From assembly GCF_030063185.1 (NCBI RefSeq), contig NZ_JASISP010000003.1, positions 95,687 through 159,686 of the forward strand: DNA of 64,000 nucleotides, in the 5' to 3' direction. The DNA comes from Arthrobacter sp. H35-D1 (GTDB taxonomy: Bacteria > Actinomycetota > Actinomycetes > Actinomycetales > Micrococcaceae). Made by a program: the position numbers and the translations under genes. A model generated the notes under the pieces. That model did not search any database, was not told where the DNA came from, and saw only the letters and a program-made list of their open reading frames with translations. Positions 8,262-15,592 of this stretch are shown here, piece by piece; positions within the stretch are counted from its first letter, which is position 1; the number at the start of each line of letters is the position of its first letter.

Positions 8262-9056
8262 ATGACGCACAACGCTTATGTGAAAACGCCCCAGCAGGCG
8301 CCATTCAATCCGGCCAGGCAGGAGGGACCCAAGTCCTTTTTGGCAACGTGGCTGCTCTCCTTGTTCCTGGGTTACTGGGGAGTGGACAGGTTTTACCTGG
8401 GCAAGGTGGGCACCGGCCTGCTGAAACTTTTCACCCTTGGCGGACTCGGTGTATGGGCGCTGATCGACTTGATCATCACCTTGGCCGGGAAGCAGACCGA
8501 CAAGGCAGGGAACTCCCTGGCCGGCTACTCCAAACACAAGGTCGTGGCGATTGTGGTGACTCTGGCGTTGCTGCTGGTGGGTGGCATCGGCGGCAGTGTT
8601 GCCGGAGCATCCGCCGGAAGTGCGATTTCCGGATCCGGCAGCCAGGACCCTGCTCCTGTGGGCCCCGAAGCAGAAGCCCCCGCAGCGCCCGTCGCGGAGC
8701 AGGAGCCTGTAAAAGAGGAGCCGGCGGCCAAGGAACCGGCAGCAGAGGCAACGTGGGTTGAGGTTGTGGCCCTGTCAGGCACCGCGGATCAAGCCAGCCA
8801 GGTCTTTGAACTCTCGGGCAAGGAAACCCGCATGGTGTACGAATTCCTTGGCTCCGACCCGGACATGGCCATTGCCGCCATCTACGTGGAAAAGGAGGGC
8901 AAAGACATCATGGTGGACGGCGGCGTTCCCGTTGTCATGGCCAGCAAACCGGAGAGCAACACCACGGCCTTGCACAAGAAGGCCGGCAAGTACTTCCTGG
9001 ACGTCAAGGCAGCAAACCTGGACTCCTGGACCGTGAAGATCGAAGAAAAGAAGTAG
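8262..9056 (+). CDS. TM2-domain membrane protein
   Basis: A 264-residue protein with an N-terminal TM2 domain (about 18-85). It has two membrane spans with the family's conserved pattern LLSLFLGYWGVDRFYLGKV followed by GLGVWALIDLI. A third span (about 92-120) leads to an Ala/Glu/Pro-rich linker and an exported C-terminal domain. That domain has no known catalytic motif. TM2 proteins are widespread and their role is not settled. The ATG at 8262 is chosen because AAGGA sits 6 nt upstream; a TTG 24 nt further up is in frame but lacks a site. A hairpin shared with the converging gene follows. Confidence 0.85.
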   Translation: MTHNAYVKTPQQAPFNPARQEGPKSFLATWLLSLFLGYWGVDRFYLGKVGTGLLKLFTLGGLGVWALIDLIITLAGKQTDKAGNSLAGYSKHKVVAIVVTLALLLVGGIGGSVAGASAGSAISGSGSQDPAPVGPEAEAPAAPVAEQEPVKEEPAAKEPAAEATWVEVVALSGTADQASQVFELSGKETRMVYEFLGSDPDMAIAAIYVEKEGKDIMVDGGVPVVMASKPESNTTALHKKAGKYFLDVKAANLDSWTVKIEEKK

Positions 9057-9070
9057 CGCGAAAAACCATT

Positions 9071-9111
9071 GGCCGGGTTGCCAGCGCCTCAGGGGCGCCG
9101 CCAACCCGGCC
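9071..9111. terminator. Bidirectional hairpin between converging genes
   Basis: GGCCGGGTTG (9071-9080) pairs perfectly with CAACCCGGCC (9102-9111), with a smaller GC-rich stem nested inside. Read leftward, the hairpin is followed by a T-rich stretch (complement of 9059-9065). It lies between the stop at 9056 and the converging gene ending at 9146. Confidence 0.7.
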
Positions 9112-9145
9112 ACAGCAGTTTCCTCGAGAGGACACCGGGCGGGTG

Positions 9146-9583
9146 CTACTTTTTTTCGTCGTTGGGGTGCTGCTCGCGGAGCTTGTCTTCGCGCAGCTTC
9201 GCCTCGTGGGCTTCCAGCTCGGCCTTGAGTTTGCGGAGGCGTTCAGCCTCCATCTTTTGGGACCTGTCGACTGACAGGTTGCGCAAGAACTCGGGGTTGT
9301 CATCCGGGGCCACGGAGCGGCCATAACCGGTGGAGGCGGACTGACTGCGCTGGCCTGAGGACTGGCCACCGGACGTTTGCCCTTGGCTGGACGCCGCTGC
9401 GGCATATTGTGGGCGTCCGAACAGGAACCACAAGGCCACGCCTATGACATTCAAAAGGACAATGACGAGTACCCAGGCTGGTTTGGGAATGCTCCGCACG
9501 TCGCTGGGTTCGCTGCGGAGGCAGTCGATGAGTCCATAGACGAACAGGGCGACACCTAGGGTCGCGGGAATGATATAGCGCAT
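9146..9583 (-). CDS. PLDc_N-type two-span membrane protein
   Basis: A 145-residue membrane protein. The first 65 residues match the phospholipase-D-nuclease N-terminal (PLDc_N) pattern: a first span (IIPATLGVALFVYGLIDCL), then RSIPKPAWVLVIVLLNVIGVALWFLFGRPQ. The remainder is a Ser/Gln-rich linker and a charged coiled-coil tail (KMEAERLRKLKAELEAHEAKL). No phospholipase catalytic domain is present, which is normal for these short actinobacterial versions. They often sit next to menaquinone genes, as here. Function is unknown. Confidence 0.8.
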   Translation of the reverse strand: MRYIIPATLGVALFVYGLIDCLRSEPSDVRSIPKPAWVLVIVLLNVIGVALWFLFGRPQYAAAASSQGQTSGGQSSGQRSQSASTGYGRSVAPDDNPEFLRNLSVDRSQKMEAERLRKLKAELEAHEAKLREDKLREQHPNDEKK

Positions 9584-9667
9584 GCTTCATTCTAGCGTTG
9601 ACCGGCAAATCTGTTCCCCTTCGGCAGTGCGGGGGAGACACCCAGCTTCAGCGGCTAAACTTTAGCC

Positions 9668-10009
9668 GTGCCTTTCTTCAAATACTCCCTGATCCGCGGC
9701 GTGCTGTTCCTGGCGTTCTTCCTCATCGCCTACATGGCACTTGATTTTTCCCCGCTCACCGCAGCCTTGATTGCCGCACTGTGCGCTTTCTTGGTCAGTT
9801 TCATTTTCCTGCGCAAGCAGCGCGACGGTGCAACCGCCGTGGTCGCCGACCGTTTCGCCCCGAATGCCGAGACCTCACAGTCCGCAGGCGCCACGGCCGA
9901 TGCCGACGCCGAGGACGCGCTGATTGATGAAAACCCCGACATTTGGGTTGATGCAGACCGCAAGCCCAGCCTGTCCAAGACCGAGCGCCTCGAAGGCGAA
10001 TCGGCCTAA
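9668..10009 (+). CDS. DUF4229 family membrane protein
   Basis: A 113-residue protein with two N-terminal spans (YSLIRGVLFLAFFLIAYMAL and TAALIAALCAFLVSFIFL) and a basic segment, followed by an acidic soluble tail. This is the layout of the actinobacterial DUF4229 family, which is typically found beside menaquinone genes. The start is a GTG at 9668. It converges on menA with only 23 nt between stops. The role is unknown. Confidence 0.75.
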   Translation: MPFFKYSLIRGVLFLAFFLIAYMALDFSPLTAALIAALCAFLVSFIFLRKQRDGATAVVADRFAPNAETSQSAGATADADAEDALIDENPDIWVDADRKPSLSKTERLEGESA

Positions 10010-10032
10010 ACGCCGCCAACTCCAACCGCTGG

Positions 10033-10911
10033 CTACAGGGCCGTGAGGGCCATGGCCACGGCGAACAGCACGCTGAATCCCAGGTTGAGCAGGCCGGTTT
10101 GCTGCAAAACCGGGATCAGGCTCTTGCGCTTTTTCCCCTTGAGCATGAGCCAGCTGGGCATCAGCATGAACGGGACCAGCAACAAGACCAGCAGTATCCA
10201 CGGCTTCGCCGGCACCAGGAACATCATCAGCAGCACCGACAGCGCCAGCATCGCCACATAGCTGAGCCGGGCATTCTTGTCGCCCAGCCGCACGGCCAAG
10301 GTTCGCTTTCCCACTTCGGTGTCGGTGGGAATGTCGCGGACATTGTTGGCCATCAACAGTGCGACGGCGATCAGCCCCGTGGAGATTGAACCCAACACCG
10401 CCGCCGCGCTCACCGAACCGGTTTGGGTGAAGGTGGTGCCCAAAGTTGCCACGGGGCCAAAGAACACGAACACAAAAATATCGCCCAAGCCCATGTAGCC
10501 GTAGGGGTTTTTGCCGCCGGTGTAACCCCACGCGGCGAAAACGGCCCCGGCACCGATCAGCAGCAGCCACCAAGCCTGGGACAGCAGCACCAGTCCCAGC
10601 CCGGCCAGCATGGCCAGCCCCAGGGCGGCAAAGGCAGCCGTTTTCACATGTGAGGGTTTTGCCGCCCCGCTGCCCACCAGCCGCAGGGGCCCAACACGCA
10701 CTTCATCCGTGCCGCGGATACCGTCGGAGTAGTCGTTGGCGTAGTTCACGCCAATTTGCAGCAGCAGTGCCACGACCATGGCCAGTACGGCCCGGCCCCA
10801 ATGCAAGCCCCCCATGTCGTAGGCCGCGGCGGTACCGATGATCACGGGGGCCATTGCCATGGGCAAGGTTCTTAGGCGAGCCCCGGAAATCCATTGCCCC
10901 ACAGTGGCCAC
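10033..10911 (-). CDS. menA: 1,4-dihydroxy-2-naphthoate polyprenyltransferase
   Basis: A 292-residue integral membrane UbiA-family prenyltransferase. MenA attaches the polyprenyl tail to dihydroxynaphthoate, giving demethylmenaquinone. The Mg/pyrophosphate motif NDYSDGIRG (about 59-67) and the second Asp-rich motif (NNVRDIPTDTEVGKR) are both visible, along with about eight spans. The start is a GTG at 10911. It lies 113 bp downstream of menE on the same strand; that gap has two TTTTTGTGCA repeats and may carry a separate promoter. It completes the menB-menE-menA order. Confidence 0.95.
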   Translation of the reverse strand: MATVGQWISGARLRTLPMAMAPVIIGTAAAYDMGGLHWGRAVLAMVVALLLQIGVNYANDYSDGIRGTDEVRVGPLRLVGSGAAKPSHVKTAAFAALGLAMLAGLGLVLLSQAWWLLLIGAGAVFAAWGYTGGKNPYGYMGLGDIFVFVFFGPVATLGTTFTQTGSVSAAAVLGSISTGLIAVALLMANNVRDIPTDTEVGKRTLAVRLGDKNARLSYVAMLALSVLLMMFLVPAKPWILLVLLLVPFMLMPSWLMLKGKKRKSLIPVLQQTGLLNLGFSVLFAVAMALTAL

Positions 10912-11024
10912 AGCGTTACTCCTTCAATTTTTTTGTGCAAGCTCTTGGTGCAGTCTTTTTGTGCATCGAGTGTTCGCGGACTCCGGCAACGGGCCCGCAG
11001 TGTCAATTGTGCCGCTTCACGGCA

Positions 11025-12173
11025 CTAGGCAGTTTGCGCGGCCTCGGACAGGGCAGCCAAAATGGCCGTCCTGTCGGGCTTTCCGGTGGCGAGCAGGGGA
11101 AGCTCGGAGACGAACACCACAGTCTTGGGCACCAACGGTGCCTCCACGACGGCGGCGGCGCCGGCCAGCAACTCGTCCAGGGAGCAGGTTGCAACAAGCA
11201 TCGCCGCCACCTGCTGCCCCCACTCGGCGGAGGGCACGGGAGCCACAAAGGCTTCGCGCACGCCCTGGACACGGTGCAAAGCCTCGGTCACAACGCCGGC
11301 GGAAACCTTCAACCCGCCGGTAATGATGACGTCGTCCACACGGCCCAGCACCCGCAAACGTCCCTCGCCGTCCAGCTCGCCCAAGTCGCCGCTTTCATAC
11401 CAGCGCACCGTCTCGCCGTCGTGCTCTTCTTCATGGAAGGAGGTGCTGGTCAGCGCGTCGTCGCCCAAATAACCGGCGGCCACCACGTCGCCGCCGAGCA
11501 GCACTTTGCCGTCGCGAATGGCGAGTTGCACGCCTTCCAGCGGGACGCCGTCGTACACGCAACCGCCGCACGTCTCGCTCATGCCGTACGTGGTGACGAC
11601 GCTCAGCCCGGCACCGCGCGCAGCCTCGAGCAGCACCGGGTTGATGGGGCCGCCGCCGAGCAGGATCGCGTTAAAGCGACGCAGCACCGTCAGCGTTTCC
11701 GCGCTGGGGTTGCTCAGCAGGCGGGTGAGCTGCGTGGGGACGAGGGAGGTGAAACGTAGTTTGTCGGTGAGCTCGAGCGCAGCCTCGGTGAACGCTTCCG
11801 GGGTGAAGCCGCCGCTCAGATCCATGGCCCAGGGGCGGGTGCCGGCGAACAGGCTGCGCACCAAAACTTGCAGCCCGGCCACATAGTTCATGGGCAGCGC
11901 GAGCAGCCACTGGCCTTCCCCGCGCAACGCCACCGCCGTGCCCACAGAGGAGGCCGCCAGCGCATCGACGCTCAGCAACGTGCGCTTGGGTGTGCCGGTG
12001 CTCCCCGAAGTACGGACGACGGCGGCAATATCCGTTTCGCTTCCGGCAGGGAGTCCCAGCTCGGCCTGCGGGATGAGCTCGAAGCTGCCGTCGGGGGAGA
12101 TTTCAATGGCCGGGCCAACGCCTGCCAGTGCTTCGGAGAGGGCCTTGAGCAGGGGTTCAATATTCATGGGCAC
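11025..12173 (-). CDS. menE: o-Succinylbenzoate-CoA ligase
   Basis: A 382-residue AMP-forming ligase that activates o-succinylbenzoate for MenB. Landmarks: the phosphate loop SGSTGTPK, the adenylate motif TYGMSETCGG, YESGDLGELDGEGRLRVLGR with its Asp, and the C-terminal TGKPDR with the catalytic Lys. It is shorter than typical acyl-CoA synthetases, as usual for actinobacterial MenE. The longest frame starts at a GTG (12173); an ATG two codons later (12167) is equally possible. It follows menB by only 8 nt, so the two are co-transcribed. Confidence 0.93.
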   Translation of the reverse strand: MPMNIEPLLKALSEALAGVGPAIEISPDGSFELIPQAELGLPAGSETDIAAVVRTSGSTGTPKRTLLSVDALAASSVGTAVALRGEGQWLLALPMNYVAGLQVLVRSLFAGTRPWAMDLSGGFTPEAFTEAALELTDKLRFTSLVPTQLTRLLSNPSAETLTVLRRFNAILLGGGPINPVLLEAARGAGLSVVTTYGMSETCGGCVYDGVPLEGVQLAIRDGKVLLGGDVVAAGYLGDDALTSTSFHEEEHDGETVRWYESGDLGELDGEGRLRVLGRVDDVIITGGLKVSAGVVTEALHRVQGVREAFVAPVPSAEWGQQVAAMLVATCSLDELLAGAAAVVEAPLVPKTVVFVSELPLLATGKPDRTAILAALSEAAQTA

Positions 12174-12181
12174 CTGGGTCC

Positions 12182-13135
12182 TTAGAAGTAGTAGGGGAAG
12201 GAGGACCAGTCGGCGTCGCGTTTTTCAAGGAACGCTTCCTTGCCTTCGACGGCCTCGTCTGTCATGTAGGCCAGGCGGGTGGCTTCGCCGGCAAAGACCT
12301 GCTGTCCGGCCAGCCCGTCGTCGGCCAGGTTAAAGGCGAACTTGAGCATGCGCAGGGCCTGCGGGGACTGGCGGGCAATGTCCGCAGCGTATTCCAGCGC
12401 GGTGTTCTCCAGGTCTGCGTGGGCCACTGCTTCGTTGACGGCGCCCATGGCGACCATCTCCTCGGCCGAGTATTCGCGGGCCAGGAAGAAGATTTCGCGA
12501 GCCTTCTTTTGGCCGATTTGGCGGGCCAGCAGCGCCGAGCCGTAACCGGCGTCGAAGGAGCCCACCGTGGCGTCGGTCTGCTTGAACTTGCCGTGTTCGC
12601 GGGAGGCGATGGTGAGGTCGGAGACGACGTGCAGCGAGTGCCCGCCACCGGCAGCCCAGCCGTTCACCACCGCGATGACCACCTTGGGCATGGTGCGCAT
12701 GAGGCGTTGGACTTCCAAGATGTGCAACCGTCCGGCACGGGCCGGGTCGATGGTTTCGTTCGTTTCCCCGTCGGCATACTTGTAGCCGTCGCGGCCGCGG
12801 ATGCGCTGGTCCCCGCCGGAGCAGAAGGAATGGCCGCCGTCCTTGGGAGAGGGGCCGTTGCCGGTGAGCAGCACGGCGGCCACGTCCGGAGTCATGCGGG
12901 CGTGGTCCATGGCCCGGTAGAGCTCGTCAACGGTGCCGGGGCGGAAGGCGTTGCGCACTTCGGGACGGTCGAAGGCGATGCGCACCGCCGGCAGGTCCCG
13001 CACGATGGTGCCGTCGTTGTCCCGCTCCACCTGGCGGTGGTAGGTCATGTCGGTGAAATCAAAGCCCTCCACCACACGCCAACGGGTGGGGTCGAAGTTC
13101 TCGGATACCTGCTCGGGGAGATTAGTGGCATTCAC
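12182..13135 (-). CDS. menB: 1,4-dihydroxy-2-naphthoyl-CoA synthase
   Basis: A crotonase-fold ring-closing enzyme of menaquinone synthesis. Visible: the oxyanion-hole segments (FCSGGDQRIRG, VNGWAAGGGHSL), VGSFDAGYGSALLARQIGQKKAREIFF typical of MenB, and the C-terminal DWSSFPYYF. I chose the GTG at 13135 because similarity to MenB begins at about SENFDPTRW. An in-frame ATG at 13186 would add 17 residues (RSPTAPRARPPAKIVS) that look like translated intergenic DNA, yet it has a slightly better upstream GGA. It is the first gene of the leftward menB-menE(-menA) group. Confidence 0.92.
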   Translation of the reverse strand: MNATNLPEQVSENFDPTRWRVVEGFDFTDMTYHRQVERDNDGTIVRDLPAVRIAFDRPEVRNAFRPGTVDELYRAMDHARMTPDVAAVLLTGNGPSPKDGGHSFCSGGDQRIRGRDGYKYADGETNETIDPARAGRLHILEVQRLMRTMPKVVIAVVNGWAAGGGHSLHVVSDLTIASREHGKFKQTDATVGSFDAGYGSALLARQIGQKKAREIFFLAREYSAEEMVAMGAVNEAVAHADLENTALEYAADIARQSPQALRMLKFAFNLADDGLAGQQVFAGEATRLAYMTDEAVEGKEAFLEKRDADWSSFPYYF

Positions 13136-13373
13136 GCTAACGATCTTAGCTGGCGGGCGCGCGCGGGGTGCAGTGGGACTCCGCATCCGGCCATTCCGTG
13201 GCTCTCAACGGGCCACTGGAGTGAAACACAAGAATTATGCGCTGGATTGGGGGTCGAATGGTGCGCCACGGCGTCACTGGCACAGGATTCAGGGGTGAAT
13301 CCCGCGCATAGTTTAACGGGAGCCCTGAATTCGACGCGGAACGCCCCAACTTTCCGTGGGTTAGTGTTTTTTC

Positions 13374-13982
13374 ATGACAGCAATTGCACCGGTAACCCTG
13401 TCCGGAAGATACGTCGTCCTTGAACCCCTCAGCCTGGACCACCACGACGGACTGGTGGCCGCGGCGTCCGACGGCGAACTCTGGAACCTTTGGTACACCT
13501 CCGTGCCGCAGCCTGCGGGCATGCGAGCCGAGATTGAACGGCGGATGGCCTTGCAGGAAGCAGGCAAAATGCTTCCGTTCACCACGCGTTTCAAGGACCC
13601 CGGGACCGGCGAACCAGGCAAGGTCATCGGCATGACCACCTACATGAACATTGATGCAAGTGTGCCCCGCGTGGAGATCGGTTCCACTTGGAACGCCGCC
13701 AGCGCCCAAGGCAGCGGCACCAACCCGGACAGCAAGCGCCTGCTGCTGGGACACGCTTTCGAAGCCCTTGGGTGCGTGGCCGTCGAATTCCGCACCCACT
13801 GGATGAACATGCAGTCAAGGAAATCTATTGCCCGGCTCGGGGCCAAGCAGGACGGGATACTCCGAGCCCACACCCGCACGGCCGACGGCTCCCTGCGCGA
13901 CACCGTGGTCTTTTCCATCCTCGCTGCGGAATGGCCCCAGGTGCGCAACGGCCTCGACTTCAGGCTGGGTAAAAAACGGTGA
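13374..13982 (+). CDS. GNAT family N-acetyltransferase (RimJ/RimL-like)
   Basis: A 202-residue GNAT acetyltransferase. It has the fold's N-terminal strand pattern (LSGRYVVLEPLSLDHHDGL), a central VIGMTTYMNID strand and a VEIGSTWNA strand. A C-terminal region (AVEFRTHWMNMQSRKSIARLGAKQDGILR) is characteristic of the RimJ/RimL branch that modifies protein N termini or small molecules. The acceptor is unknown. The stop overlaps the GTG start of the next gene by 4 nt, so the acetyltransferase and the phosphatase are made together. Confidence 0.85.
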   Translation: MTAIAPVTLSGRYVVLEPLSLDHHDGLVAAASDGELWNLWYTSVPQPAGMRAEIERRMALQEAGKMLPFTTRFKDPGTGEPGKVIGMTTYMNIDASVPRVEIGSTWNAASAQGSGTNPDSKRLLLGHAFEALGCVAVEFRTHWMNMQSRKSIARLGAKQDGILRAHTRTADGSLRDTVVFSILAAEWPQVRNGLDFRLGKKR

Positions 13983-14662
13983 CGAATCCACAGTGGGAAG
14001 GTGCCGTCAATGCACGCCTGCTCGCCGGAGACATTTACCGCATGGGCCGCAGCGAATGGCTCACCGAGCACGGCTGGGAGCAGCTCGTTGACGACGGCGT
14101 TCGCACGGTCATCGATCTAAGGAACCCCGCCGAGCGGAAGCGCAGGCCCACCGACCCCGTGGTGGACGAGGATGCTCTGGCGAGGCTTGTCGTGCTGCAT
14201 TCACCCACCGAAAACCCCGACGATCCGCGCTACCACGAACTTTTTCACCCGTACATGAACCATCCGCGGCTGTATGCGGATATTGTGCGGCTGTTTCCGC
14301 AGCAGGTGGCGGACGTGTTCAAGGAACTGGCGGCGGCACAGGGCGCCGTGGTGATCCACTGCTCGGCCGGGAGAGACAGGACCGGACTGATCGCCACGTT
14401 GCTGCTGGCGCTGGTGGGGCAGTCGGATAGGGCGGCGCGTGAGGACGAGCTGGCAACGCGCGGCATCAACGACTGGCATTTGGTGGCGCCCGTGAAGCAT
14501 CGCTACGAGCGGCACATGGACGCCGCGGAGCTGTCGCAGGTGGTTTCCGGCCGCGGGGAGGCCGTGGAGGAGTTTGCGGATGGATTGGATGTGTGTGGAT
14601 TCCTGATGGCGAACGGTGTCAGCGCTGCCGAGATCGACGCCGTGATTGCGCGGAGCCGCTGA
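13979..14662 (+). CDS. Tyrosine/dual-specificity protein phosphatase
   Basis: A 227-residue cytosolic phosphatase. The signature HCSAGRDRTG contains the nucleophile Cys128 and phosphate-binding Arg134. The upstream segment VIDLRNPAERKR is typical of the LptA/YbfN-type actinobacterial and fungal tyrosine phosphatases (Y_phosphatase3). Substrates may be phosphotyrosine proteins or phosphoinositides; nothing here decides. The GTG start at 13979 overlaps the preceding stop (GTGA). No ribosome site is needed if re-initiation occurs. Confidence 0.88.
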   Translation: MTNPQWEGAVNARLLAGDIYRMGRSEWLTEHGWEQLVDDGVRTVIDLRNPAERKRRPTDPVVDEDALARLVVLHSPTENPDDPRYHELFHPYMNHPRLYADIVRLFPQQVADVFKELAAAQGAVVIHCSAGRDRTGLIATLLLALVGQSDRAAREDELATRGINDWHLVAPVKHRYERHMDAAELSQVVSGRGEAVEEFADGLDVCGFLMANGVSAAEIDAVIARSR

Positions 14663-14792
14663 ACGGGCCGGTGCTGTTGCCGAAAACGGGGGAAGGCTGC
14701 GAAATGGCCGAGACGAAACGCCGTTCTCACAGGCAGTCCCCGCTCTCGACGAAACCGGTGTGAAGGTCCTCCGTTCTGGCATGGGCGCGGGG
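14663..14792. repeat. Intergenic copy of a GC-rich dispersed repeat (copy A)
   Basis: The gap between two converging genes contains CCGAAAACGGGG (14679-14690), GAAACGCCGTTCTC and CCGTTCTGGC. The same elements occur at 34600-34760. The arrangement is imperfect and mixes both orientations. It is either a dispersed repeat or two independent terminator-like regions. Confidence 0.4.
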
Positions 14793-15365
14793 TCAGCGGG
14801 GTGAGCCGGCGCCGATGAGCTGGTGGTTGGCGGGGCCGGACGACTCGGCCAGGCCTGCCAAAGCCGCCGCCGGGATCGCTGCCGCCGGAGCCGATGGCCC
14901 AGCGCCCGCCAGTACTGGTTCGCCGGCGAGTTCCTTGTTGAAGACAAAGTAGCGGTAGGCGAGGAAGCGGAATACGGTGCCCAGAATCAGGCCAATGACG
15001 CCGCCGGCAATGAAGTCGGCCGTGAATGAGGTAAAACCCAAAACGTAGCGGGAAACTACCTGGCAGGCGAGCACAATGCCCAGCCCCAGCCCGTTCATGA
15101 GGATGAACAGCATGAATTCCTTCCACACCCGTTCGGAACGGCGGTGCCGGAAGGTCCAGTAGCGGTTGGCGAACCAGGCAAAGAGGGTGGCGGCAACGGT
15201 GGAAACCACACGGGCCTTGATGGTGCTCTCGGACATGGGCCCGTGCCAGAGAACCGTGTAAATTCCATTGTCGATAAACCAGCCGAGACCGCCCACGGCA
15301 CCAAACGTCAGGACTTCACGCCAGAGCAAGGCGATGAGCTTCATGATCTTGTCAATGACGTGCAT
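14793..15365 (-). CDS. GtrA family membrane protein
   Basis: A 190-residue protein with four membrane spans in the GtrA/DPMS-type arrangement: FGAVGGLGWFIDNGIYTVLW, then STVAATLFAWFANRYWTFRHR with the conserved NRYWTF. Two further spans are followed by an Ala/Pro-rich cytoplasmic tail. GtrA proteins are thought to help flip lipid-linked sugars for cell-wall or teichoic-acid glycosylation. The ATG at 15365 is chosen because GGAAAGG lies just upstream; the frame is open further but has no similarity there. It is transcribed away from secA2. Confidence 0.85.
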   Translation of the reverse strand: MHVIDKIMKLIALLWREVLTFGAVGGLGWFIDNGIYTVLWHGPMSESTIKARVVSTVAATLFAWFANRYWTFRHRRSERVWKEFMLFILMNGLGLGIVLACQVVSRYVLGFTSFTADFIAGGVIGLILGTVFRFLAYRYFVFNKELAGEPVLAGAGPSAPAAAIPAAALAGLAESSGPANHQLIGAGSPR

Positions 15366-15592
15366 GGGGCCTTTCCGCGTCGGGCAATCACCGGAGTTAT
15401 CGATAACAAGTCTGCGCGGGGATGTCCCTGGGTGCTGTTCTATGCTTACGTTATTGAAAGTAACACCAGATTTGACAATGTGCGCAAATTCGCGACTATT
15501 GTTCGAATTGTGACGTGACTCATGCTGATTGATGTTGCGTCGCAACCCCTTGGGCAGAACCCCGTCCTTCCCCGTGGAAAGCAAAAGACCAA

